A stretch of 64,000 nucleotides of DNA. It comes from Flavobacterium hydrophilum. Lineage in GTDB: Bacteria; Bacteroidota; Bacteroidia; Flavobacteriales; Flavobacteriaceae. The notes under the pieces are model-generated. The model was not told the origin of the DNA. It ran no database searches and saw nothing but the letters and a program-made list of their open reading frames with translations. The translations under genes were made by a program, and so were the position numbers. The DNA is taken from NCBI RefSeq assembly GCF_003202405.1, contig NZ_QJHL01000002.1:434001-498000 (forward strand). Direction: 5' to 3'. This document shows, in pieces, positions 34,114-41,661 of the stretch (within the stretch, counting starts at the first letter, position 1; each line of letters begins with the position of its first letter).

Positions 34114-35247
34114 ATGATAACAGCATTTGCAGATGAATCCGGAAACAATTCGTTTAAATTTGATTCACAAGGAAGTCATTTTATTGTTGCCACTGTAATT
34201 TGTAATTCTGAAAAAGTACAAGATTTAGAAAAACAAGTTGATATAATTAGACAAAATCATAATTTCCAAACTGGAGAAATTAAATCAAGTGGCGTTGCAG
34301 GCAATCATAAAAGAAGACTTAATATTCTAAATGATATTGTTAATCTTGATATTTCTGTGTATGCAGTTATAGTTGACAAAAGAGAACTTAAAGGACAAGG
34401 CTTCAATTATAAAAAATCATTTTATAAATACTTAAATAATTTATTATATAAAGAACTGTTCAGAACTTTCCCCCAATTAGACTTATTTGTAGATGAGCAT
34501 GGCGGAAACGATTATATGCTTGAATTTAAAAAGTATGTTTATAAAAACCATCAGAAAAATCTATTTTCAGGATCACAATTTGGAATACAAAACAGTAAAC
34601 AAAGTAATTTAATTCAAATTGCAGATTTTGTTGCTGGAACAATCGCCTACATTTATGATGAAACTAAAAAATCAGAATATAGTGAAGAATTTAAAACTGT
34701 ATTAAAACCGATTGTAAGCGATTTCAATTTTTTTCCAAAGGAATACAATTTTAAAGAATTTAATGAGTCAAACACTGATGAATTTTATTCGCCACTAATT
34801 GCAGAAGTTAGTATATTGAGAATTAATAATTTTATTGAAAAAGAAGTAGGCAACGACCAACAAAAGATTGACCAAATCAACTTCTTAAAATTATTGCTTT
34901 TATTCCAAAGAGTATATTATAAATCAAGATATATTTCTACAAAAGAGATTTTTAATCACTTAAGCCAAAGCCGAGAATCAAAATTGTCGGAAGAGTATTT
35001 CAGATCCAAAATTGTAGGTAACCTGAGAGATAATGGAATATTAATCTCTTCAAGTCCCAAAGGTTATAAAATTCCAACAACTGAAAAAGATTTATATTCT
35101 TTTATAAAGCATGGAAATCGAATAATTTTACCGATGCTAAATAGAATTAACGAAATGCACAAAGCTATAATGTTAGCATCAGGTAATAAACTTGATTTAT
35201 TGGCAAATGAAGAATTTAAAGAACTGAAGAAAATAATAAATAACTAA
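34114..35247 (+). CDS. DUF3800 domain protein (cassette 7)
   Basis: 377 aa. DUF3800 hallmarks of an RNase H-like fold are present: FADESGN (residues 5-11), LFVDEHGG near 125 and QIADFVAGTIAY near 170. The C-terminal 150 residues include a possible winged-helix region (LSQSRESKLSEEYF, then VGNLRDNGILISS). DUF3800 proteins are common in mobile islands and are suspected nucleases. The TAA stop (35245-35247) falls within the left arm of element 8. Confidence 0.78.
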   Translation: MITAFADESGNNSFKFDSQGSHFIVATVICNSEKVQDLEKQVDIIRQNHNFQTGEIKSSGVAGNHKRRLNILNDIVNLDISVYAVIVDKRELKGQGFNYKKSFYKYLNNLLYKELFRTFPQLDLFVDEHGGNDYMLEFKKYVYKNHQKNLFSGSQFGIQNSKQSNLIQIADFVAGTIAYIYDETKKSEYSEEFKTVLKPIVSDFNFFPKEYNFKEFNESNTDEFYSPLIAEVSILRINNFIEKEVGNDQQKIDQINFLKLLLLFQRVYYKSRYISTKEIFNHLSQSRESKLSEEYFRSKIVGNLRDNGILISSSPKGYKIPTTEKDLYSFIKHGNRIILPMLNRINEMHKAIMLASGNKLDLLANEEFKELKKIINN

Positions 35248-35383
35248 ACACACACTACTACAACGGATTTGGGCAATTGGCTAAATGAAAAGGTGGTTTT
35301 GAATTTGGGAGATTTGGCAAATGCGAAGAATGGCCTTAATATATTCCTAAATCCGCTGTATTATGGGAAAATTAACGACAATC
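35242..35383 (+). repeat. attC-like element 8
   Basis: Left arm AACTAAACAC (35242-35251) matches the complement of GTGCCTAATT at the cassette start (34074-34083) in 7 of 10. Inner arms ACTACAACGGATTTGGG and CCTAAATCCGCTGTA. The right end is degenerate (AATTAACGACAATC). Confidence 0.68.
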
Positions 35384-35397
35384 TAAAAAAACAAATC

Positions 35398-36477
35398 GTG
35401 AAAGTAGAAACAACAAAGGATTCTGCATATTTTGAGAGAATAGAAAATGAAATTACTGACGAACTTAATAAACGCTTATCGGGGGTTTTAGAAGATTATG
35501 CTGAAATTAAAGGTCACGTTTCATCTTTTCAATCACTGCATGGAACAATTAGTCTAAACAAGGCTTCAAGTCTCGATATGGTTCATGGTAAATGGGCAAC
35601 ACATGATGATTATATTGCCGATTGGTTATCTGGACTAAAAGATTCTATTGAGAGTGGCAGACCGTCTATGATGCAAAAGATTTTTAAAATACAACGTATT
35701 CGTGAATATGTGCTTCTCTTCCTTGAAAGAGATTTTTATAGACATTATAAAGTTAGGACTAAAGATAAACCTCAAGAAAATTTATGGTCAATTTGGTTTG
35801 GTTCTGAAACGTTATTTTGGGGTTTATTAATATCGCCGAGATTAATTGAAGATAACTGGGAAAATAAACCTGGAAGAATTAGAAAAGTTGAATTTGGCTA
35901 TTGGACTATTGGTCATGTTTTAAAAACAGGCTTAGTCGATCCCGAAAATAATACGATATATAAATTTCGTGATTTAAACGACTTTTTAATTTTTTATGAA
36001 TCTATACTCAAAAGAGTTTCAAATTCAATTTATGAAAAACAAATTTTTGCTTTTTATGTTGATTATATTAGAAAATCACAAAACCCGTTATTAGAACCGT
36101 TACTTATTCCTGAATTTCGTTATGAGGGTATAAAGCAAAAACATAAATATAGATTAGATTTCACAATCTTAAATTGTCATACTGGCGAGCGCATCGGCTT
36201 TGAATTAAGTCCTCAATCAACACATATGGCAATTTCTGGTATAAAATCAAAAACTCAGACTGAGTTGAATAAAGATTTAGCTTTAAAGTGGGGTCGTGAG
36301 ATGCAAAAGAGAAATGAATATTTCCAACAGTATGGAATTACAATAATGACTTTTACAGATGACAATCTTATCGACATGAAAAATTGTTTTAAAGCAATGG
36401 AATATTATCTATCCAAGAGAAAAGCCGATCGTCAAAGTGTTGATGAATTGATTCAAGACATTATTTCAATTAAATAG
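35398..36477 (+). CDS. Unknown protein with nuclease-like C-terminal domain (cassette 8)
   Basis: 359 aa from a proposed GTG start. There is no ATG near the cassette boundary, and the frame stays open back through element 8 to at least 35269, so the start is uncertain. The C-terminal part (IPEFRYEGIKQKHKYRLDFT, then GERIGFELSPQSTH) has an Asp on a strand followed by Glu on the next strand, as in PD-(D/E)xK nucleases. The expected Lys is replaced by Ser. The N-terminal 200 residues are helical with aromatic-rich patches. Family not recognised. Confidence 0.55.
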   Translation: MKVETTKDSAYFERIENEITDELNKRLSGVLEDYAEIKGHVSSFQSLHGTISLNKASSLDMVHGKWATHDDYIADWLSGLKDSIESGRPSMMQKIFKIQRIREYVLLFLERDFYRHYKVRTKDKPQENLWSIWFGSETLFWGLLISPRLIEDNWENKPGRIRKVEFGYWTIGHVLKTGLVDPENNTIYKFRDLNDFLIFYESILKRVSNSIYEKQIFAFYVDYIRKSQNPLLEPLLIPEFRYEGIKQKHKYRLDFTILNCHTGERIGFELSPQSTHMAISGIKSKTQTELNKDLALKWGREMQKRNEYFQQYGITIMTFTDDNLIDMKNCFKAMEYYLSKRKADRQSVDELIQDIISIK

Positions 36478-36480
36478 ATA

Positions 36481-36605
36481 GACTGTGGTTAACAACTATT
36501 ACAACTAATTTTGAGTAATAGGAATCTTCAATTTCAAGAATAATAAAAGGCGAAAGTTGTATAAACTTCAATACCTCGTAGCCCGCGATAGTAATATGGT
36601 AACAT
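36481..36605 (+). repeat. attC-like element 9 (degenerate)
   Basis: Left arm GACTGTGGTT (36481-36490) matches the complement of AACGACAATC (35374-35383) in 8 of 10. GTTAACAACTATTAC and the later GATAGTAATATGGTAAC are rough arms. It lacks AACGTT and closes the array. Confidence 0.5.
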
Positions 36606-36686
36606 TCGGGAATAGGGATTTTCGAATTCTGAGCAAATTTTCACCTTTGGTCGACAAAGAGTTTTAGGAAAGGTAATTAGAAATAA

Positions 36687-36824
36687 GATTATGATGATTT
36701 TGTATCATGGCTTAAACGAACAGAGACATCGCTTTTGAAACTTTACTGCGATGACTTGAATAATTCTGTTGAGTTAGAAAACTGGTACAATGATTTAAAT
36801 GGAAGTAAATACAAAACACAATAG
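36687..36824 (+). pseudogene. C-terminal remnant of an unknown gene
   Basis: A 45-codon frame reads DYDDFVSWLKRTETSLLKLY and ends NGSKYKTQ-stop. Stops lie directly upstream and no start is available. The sequence looks protein-like. GTTAGCA directly at the stop recalls a cassette boundary. The rest of 36606-36913 shows no gene. Confidence 0.4.
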
Positions 36825-36913
36825 TTAGCAGACATTAGTTAAAAGAGATTAATTTGAGTTCAGATAGGATAAATAATTGGATACGGGGTGCTTTTTAGGG
36901 GAATATATGAAAT

Positions 36914-36954
36914 AAAAAAGACTTAAAAAACTGATTAACAGTTATTTAAGTCTT
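36914..36954 (-). terminator. Terminator of tRNA-Leu (minus strand)
   Basis: Arms 36918-36933 and 36939-36954 pair with one mismatch. The A run at 36914-36919 is a T run on the tRNA strand. This hairpin belongs to the island and replaced the original terminator now at 11181-11212. Confidence 0.8.
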
Positions 36955-36961
36955 AATGTTT

Positions 36962-36984
36962 GTGCGGATAATAGGACTCGAACC
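36962..36984. repeat. Right attachment site inside the tRNA-Leu 3' end
   Basis: GTGCGGATAATAG (36962-36974) is identical to 11214-11226, and the next ten bases match at 7 of 10. It covers the acceptor stem and part of the T arm. Confidence 0.82.
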
Positions 36985-37044
36985 TACACGCCTTGCGGCA
37001 CCAGATCCTAAGTCTGGCATGTCTACCAATTTCACCATATCCGC
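36963..37044 (-). tRNA. tRNA-Leu (TAG)
   Basis: 82-nt cloverleaf on the minus strand: acceptor GCGGATA with TATCCGC, anticodon arm CCAGA-CTTAGGA-TCTGG giving anticodon TAG, a long variable arm TGCCGCAAGGCGT, and a T arm with GGTTCGAGTCC. It is the integration target of the island and remains intact. Confidence 0.95.
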
Positions 37045-37153
37045 GTAATTGTGGGTGCAAAGATAAGCATACTTTCGAATATTCAAAGAAAAATTTGAAA
37101 AAAATTATTCATTCTCTTTTTTGTATATTTGGTTTTCTATAAAAATAATTTAA

Positions 37154-38542
37154 ATGGAAAACATTAAGTCGTACGTTCAACAACATAAAGATCGCTTTAT
37201 CAATGAGTTGATCGAATTATTAAAAATTCCGTCGGTAAGTGCCGACACTGCATATTCACAAGATGTAATTGATACATCTGAGGCTGTAAAAGTAAGTTTA
37301 GAAAAAGCAGGCTGCGATTTAGTTGAAGTTTGCGACACTCCGGGTTACCCAATTATCTACGGAGAAAAAATAATCGATCCCAATCTTCCTACTGTTTTAG
37401 TTTACGGACATTATGATGTTCAGCCGCCGGATCCAATGGAATTGTGGACGTCTCTACCTTTTGAACCCGTTATCAAAACAACAGATATTCATCCCGAAGG
37501 AGCTATTTTCGCCCGTGGTGCCTGCGATGACAAAGGCCAAATGTACATGCACGTAAAAGCGCTTGAATATATGGTTCAAAGCAATACTTTACCTTGCAAC
37601 GTAAAATTCATGATCGAAGGCGAAGAAGAAGTAGGTTCGGCAAGCTTAGCCTGGTTCGTAGAACGCAATCAGGAAAAACTGAAAAACGATGTAATCTTAA
37701 TTTCAGATACCGGAATGATTTCGAACCAACAACCGTCTATCACGACAGGCTTACGAGGTTTAAGTTACGTAGAAGTTGAAGTTACAGGACCAAACCGCGA
37801 CCTGCACTCAGGTTTATACGGCGGGGCAGTGGCGAACCCAATTAATATTCTGGCAAAAATGATTGCTTCACTTCACGACGAAGACAATCATATTACGATT
37901 CCGGGATTCTACGATAAAGTACAGGAATTATCTGCAGAAGAAAGAGCCGAAATGGCAAAAGCACCTTTCAGCTTAGAAAAATATAAAAACGCTTTGAATA
38001 TCGCTGACGTTTATGGCGAAAAAGGCTATGTAACCAACGAACGCAACTCAATCCGTCCAACCTTAGATGTAAACGGAATCTGGGGCGGTTATCAGGGCGA
38101 AGGCGCAAAAACAGTTATTGCGAGCAAAGCTTTTGCTAAAATCTCGATGCGTCTGGTTCCAAATCAGGATTGGCATGAGATTACAGAACTTTTTACCCAA
38201 CATTTCACCAGCATTGCGCCTGCCGGTGTTACCGTAAAAGTGACGCCGCACCACGGAGGTCAGGGCTATGTTACGCCTATTGACAGTATTGGATACAAAG
38301 CAGCAAATATGGCTTACACAGAAACTTTTGGAGTTCCGGCCATTCCGGTTCGTTCCGGCGGAAGTATTCCAATTGTGTCACTGTTCGAAAAAGAACTAAA
38401 AAGCAAAACAATTTTGATGGGATTTGGTTTAGACAGCGATGCCATTCACTCACCAAATGAGCATTTCGGAATCTTTAATTACCTGAAAGGAATTGAAACT
38501 ATTCCGTTGTTTTACAAGTATTTTGTGGAACTTTCAAAGTAA
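37154..38542 (+). CDS. M20-family dipeptidase
   Basis: 462 aa. Metal-site motifs of M20 peptidases are in order: VYGHYDVQPP (His and Asp), ARGACDDKGQ (bridging Asp), MIEGEEEVGS (catalytic Glu pair), SDTG and the late DAIHSPNE His. The dimerisation domain lies between about 205 and 320 (GLRGLSYVEVEV, RDLHSGLYGG). It is a cytoplasmic dipeptidase, a single gene with a TATATTTG -7 element at 37124-37131. Confidence 0.93.
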   Translation: MENIKSYVQQHKDRFINELIELLKIPSVSADTAYSQDVIDTSEAVKVSLEKAGCDLVEVCDTPGYPIIYGEKIIDPNLPTVLVYGHYDVQPPDPMELWTSLPFEPVIKTTDIHPEGAIFARGACDDKGQMYMHVKALEYMVQSNTLPCNVKFMIEGEEEVGSASLAWFVERNQEKLKNDVILISDTGMISNQQPSITTGLRGLSYVEVEVTGPNRDLHSGLYGGAVANPINILAKMIASLHDEDNHITIPGFYDKVQELSAEERAEMAKAPFSLEKYKNALNIADVYGEKGYVTNERNSIRPTLDVNGIWGGYQGEGAKTVIASKAFAKISMRLVPNQDWHEITELFTQHFTSIAPAGVTVKVTPHHGGQGYVTPIDSIGYKAANMAYTETFGVPAIPVRSGGSIPIVSLFEKELKSKTILMGFGLDSDAIHSPNEHFGIFNYLKGIETIPLFYKYFVELSK

Positions 38543-38563
38543 TTTCAACTATCAATACAATTC

Positions 38564-38596
38564 AAATCCGTTCAGCAATGAGCGGATTTTTTTTGA
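38564..38596 (+). terminator. Rho-independent terminator of the dipeptidase gene
   Basis: AAATCCG (38564-38570) pairs with CGGATTT (38583-38589), followed by eight T. Confidence 0.82.
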
Positions 38597-38734
38597 TATA
38601 GATAGAAGAAAACTAATAGGATTTTTGTTGAATTTCTAACATAAGAAAGTCAGTTATTAAAATAAAAATTAGTTGTATTATTTTATTGATTAAAATTGCA
38701 AATTATTATTCAGGTTCAATCAAAATCAATCGGC

Positions 38735-39475
38735 GTGACATCACAAAAAAAACTTTCATCAATTCTTTTTTTACTCATTGTCTTTATTTCTGCAGCAATT
38801 AAAGCTCAAACACAAGTTCCGGATACGAATAAGGATTATCATCATATGTCTGAATTGGATGAAAAACCTGATTTTCCGGGTGGTATGCAGGGATTTTATG
38901 ATTTTATAGGTGCTAATTACCAAACACCAAAAGTTCAGGGATTAGCGGGTAAAATCTATGTTACATTTATAATTGAAAAAGATGGTTCCTTAGCAGATAT
39001 AAAAGTTTTAAGAGATATTGGTTACGGTACAGGAAAAGAAGCGATCCGGGTGCTTCAAAGTTGTCCTAAATGGATTCCGGGAAAATACAAAGGAGAACCG
39101 GTTCGGGTTTTATACTCTTTGCCTATTAATATTAAGGCTACTGAAAAGCCTGAAGAAAGAATATATTCAGAATCCGAAGTTTTTGAAAGACCAGCTTATC
39201 CGGGCGGTCTGCAAAATTTTTATATCGACATTTCAAAACACTTTAAAACTCCCGAAAAGGAAGGTCTAAAAGGGCAGCTTGTCATTGGTTTTGTAATTGA
39301 AAAAGATGGCTCGATAGGGAAAATTACGATTTTAAAAGATATCGGTTATGGTACAGGTGAGGAGGCTATGCGATGTATAAAATTAATTAAAAACTGGACT
39401 CCGGGTAAGCTTAAAGACGGAACAGCCGTAATTACAGCCTACAGTTTGCCTTTTACAATTCAATCAGCAAATTAA
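38735..39475 (+). CDS. Exported protein with two TonB C-terminal-like domains
   Basis: 246 aa from a GTG at 38735. No ATG is available, and this start gives a proper signal peptide (VTSQKKLSSILFLLIVFISA, then AIKAQ). Two repeats of about 105 residues follow. Each holds a PxFPGG/PAYPGG-type start, GKIYVTFIIEKDGS or GQLVIGFVIEKDGS, then DIGYGTG and W-x-PGK. These match TonB C-terminal domains, but the TonB membrane anchor and Pro-rich linker are missing. It is probably a periplasmic protein rather than an energy transducer. Confidence 0.78.
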   Translation: MTSQKKLSSILFLLIVFISAAIKAQTQVPDTNKDYHHMSELDEKPDFPGGMQGFYDFIGANYQTPKVQGLAGKIYVTFIIEKDGSLADIKVLRDIGYGTGKEAIRVLQSCPKWIPGKYKGEPVRVLYSLPINIKATEKPEERIYSESEVFERPAYPGGLQNFYIDISKHFKTPEKEGLKGQLVIGFVIEKDGSIGKITILKDIGYGTGEEAMRCIKLIKNWTPGKLKDGTAVITAYSLPFTIQSAN

Positions 39476-39486
39476 TTGCTGAAAAA

Positions 39487-39513
39487 ATCCGCTTCTAAAC
39501 TTTAGAAGCGGAT
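39487..39513. terminator. Bidirectional terminator between convergent genes
   Basis: ATCCGCTTCTAAA (39487-39499) and its exact complement (39501-39513), between convergent genes. Confidence 0.82.
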
Positions 39514-39548
39514 ATTAAAAAAATTCAAAAAACTAAAAATAAATCCGG

Positions 39549-40913
39549 CTAAAATAAGTCCGGATTGTATCCAAAATAGGGCATGTTTTGTTCGTAAAAA
39601 ACGACACCATAACTTTCTAATTCTTCTAAAATAGGCAAATACACTTCTTTGTTGATTGGAAGCTGTACGCCCGGAGTTGTAATTTTGCCATTCAAAATCA
39701 ATAAAGTCGCAATAGCCACGGGAAGTCCGACAGTTTTTGCCATTGCAGTATACGTCTGATCATCGCCAATGCAAGCCATTTTTGAGTCTATTTGTCTTTT
39801 CTCACCATTCAGTTCGTAACCAAATTTATGATACATTACAATCATATCTTTATCATCTGGCTGCAGCGCCCAGCTGTCAGTGAGTATTTTTTCTAAAATC
39901 TGTGCAGGAGTTGCATTAGGTAAATTCACTTTTTTGTCAGGATTAAATAAATCCAATTCCAAAAGCTTGTCCCACATAATATCATCCTGATCGATTTTTA
40001 AAATCAAACGCATTTTTATTTCCACAGAATCGGTTGGGTGATAAGGCAAAAAAGAATTCGTAAACTGACGGTAGCTCATGTTTTCAGAATCTTCCATGAT
40101 GTAGCTGTCATCTGTCATTCCTAATTGCACAAACATATTCCATGCTTTCGAAAAGCCAACTCTTCTAATCGTTCCTCTGTATAAGGTCAGAATATCATCT
40201 AAACCGTAAATTGACCGGTATTTAAGCGAATCACGGTTGGAATAGGCTTCAAATTTACCGTAGCCCTCTACTTCGAGAAACTCCGTTCTGCGAAATAAGG
40301 TTCCGTATGGAATGTATTTATAAGTACCTTCCTGAATAAACTTGGCTGCGCCACCCTGACCCGCTAATACTACATTTCGCGGCGCCCAGGTAAATTTGTA
40401 ATTCCACAAATTATTATCTGATTCCGGAGCTACCAGACCCCCACAAAAAGATTCAAAAAGCAGCATCTTACCGCCTTTCGACCTAATTTCGTCAATAACT
40501 TTCATAGCACTCATATGATCTATTCCGGGATCGAGGCCAATTTCATTCATGAAAATCAAATTGTTTTGTCTGGCTTCTTCATCAAGTTCCATCATGGCAT
40601 CGCTGATATAGGAAGCAGTAACGAGATGTTTTTTGTATTGCAGACAGTCTTTTGCAATTTCAATGTGTAAATATGCAGGAAGCATAGAAATGACGATTGA
40701 AGCTTTTTCTATGGCAGCTTTCCTTTCTTCAATATCAAAAATATTCAGGGCAATTGGGGTGGCATTGGGATGGTTGTTGATTTTTTTTTCGGCCAGGGCC
40801 AATGACAAATCAGCCACAATAATATGCAGGTTTTCGCTTTCAGATTTTGAAAGTAAATACCGTATCAAAGATGATGCGGATCTTCCGGCTCCAATTATTA
40901 GAACATGTCTCAT
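39549..40913 (-). CDS. Saccharopine dehydrogenase family protein
   Basis: 454 aa. An N-terminal Rossmann fold (VLIIGAGRSASSLIRYLL, GxGxSA variant) and the family's C-terminal catalytic-like domain (MNEIGLDPGIDHMSAMKVID, ESFCGGLVAPES) are clear. Members reduce or oxidise saccharopine-type adducts using NAD(P); in Bacteroidota the exact substrate is often unproven. It is a monocistronic gene convergent with the TonB-domain gene. Confidence 0.88.
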   Translation of the reverse strand: MRHVLIIGAGRSASSLIRYLLSKSESENLHIIVADLSLALAEKKINNHPNATPIALNIFDIEERKAAIEKASIVISMLPAYLHIEIAKDCLQYKKHLVTASYISDAMMELDEEARQNNLIFMNEIGLDPGIDHMSAMKVIDEIRSKGGKMLLFESFCGGLVAPESDNNLWNYKFTWAPRNVVLAGQGGAAKFIQEGTYKYIPYGTLFRRTEFLEVEGYGKFEAYSNRDSLKYRSIYGLDDILTLYRGTIRRVGFSKAWNMFVQLGMTDDSYIMEDSENMSYRQFTNSFLPYHPTDSVEIKMRLILKIDQDDIMWDKLLELDLFNPDKKVNLPNATPAQILEKILTDSWALQPDDKDMIVMYHKFGYELNGEKRQIDSKMACIGDDQTYTAMAKTVGLPVAIATLLILNGKITTPGVQLPINKEVYLPILEELESYGVVFYEQNMPYFGYNPDLF

Positions 40914-41088
40914 GATTTACATATATAACACAAACATAGTAAATTGTTACAAAAATAACAATTAATGAATGGTGAAATTTTTAAAATAAATGGAACAAAG
41001 TAAATCAGATTTTTTTGAAAAGTGTATTTGAAATGTTTTTTGTTTGATTGAATTAAGACTATTTTTGTGATATTAAATACAAGTAAAA

Positions 41089-41475
41089 ATGGAAAGAAAA
41101 ATAATTATTACAGCTGCTATTTTTGGAATGTTAGCCATTATTTTAGGTGCTTTTGGTGCCCACGCCCTAAAAGCGATATTGATCCCGGAACAATTAACCA
41201 GTTTTGAAACTGGTGTCCGTTATCAAATGTACCATGCTTTCTTTTTATTTTTTGTAGCGTCCAGAAAAGAGTTGTCTTTAAAAACGTTAAAAGTGATTTA
41301 TAATTTAGTATTGGGAGGGGTGCTTTTATTCTCAGGATCCATCTTTTTGCTGACTACAAAAAATGTCACTACAATTGACTTTAAAATTATTGGATTCGTA
41401 ACTCCAATTGGCGGATTCTTATTAATCTTCGCTTGGTTTGTACTTTTAGCTACTTTTTTTAAGAAAAAATCATAA
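41089..41475 (+). CDS. DUF423 family membrane protein
   Basis: 128 aa with four hydrophobic helices. The family start (MLAIILGAFGAHALKAIL) and VRYQMYHAFFLFFV are typical of DUF423 (YgdD-like). It sits in the inner membrane; function unknown. TATTTTTG at 41060-41067 with TTG at 41040 gives a near-consensus promoter with a 17-bp spacer. Confidence 0.9.
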   Translation: MERKIIITAAIFGMLAIILGAFGAHALKAILIPEQLTSFETGVRYQMYHAFFLFFVASRKELSLKTLKVIYNLVLGGVLLFSGSIFLLTTKNVTTIDFKIIGFVTPIGGFLLIFAWFVLLATFFKKKS

Positions 41476-41661
41476 AATTGGTTTAAAAAAATTCTATCTA
41501 AAATTTAATACTTAATTTTGTTGTATATATAACAGGAAGCTTTGTCAGTGTGAATTTTATATATTATTTGTAGATATTCATAAATAATATAACACAAACG
41601 AAGTGCCTTTGTATTTTTTAAAATTGATATTTTAAAGTAAATTATAACACAACAAAAATTT

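Larger units (their letters stand above)
28418..36605 (+). mobile_element. Integron-like gene cassette array (eight cassettes), no integrase seen
   Basis: Nine related imperfect hairpins separate eight one- or two-gene units, all on the + strand. Elements end mostly in (G)AACGTT, the integron R' core. For every cassette, the bases just after one element's cleavage-like G are complementary to the outer left arm of the next element, as in integron cassettes whose attC is closed on itself. No intI gene is present in the window, so it would be classed as a cluster of attC sites lacking an integrase. Confidence 0.75.
11214..36962. mobile_element. tRNA-Leu-integrated genomic island, about 25.7 kb
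   Basis: The island runs from the tRNA 3'-end remnant at 11214 to the intact tRNA-Leu at 36963. A tyrosine recombinase and an excisionase-like HTH gene sit at the left end. Cargo is defence genes (Mrr-STAND, Gabija-type pair), regulatory and lipoprotein genes, and an integron-like cassette array. No conjugation genes are visible, so it would need help to transfer between cells. Several pseudogenes inside (HsdR tail, recombinase, HTH copy) point to repeated cargo turnover. Confidence 0.82.

Noticed and set aside
28418..36605. The repeated hairpins as a CRISPR array or as plain terminators
   Set aside because: Spacing is gene-sized, the repeats are diverged palindromes over 100 nt long, no cas genes are near, and no T runs follow the stems.
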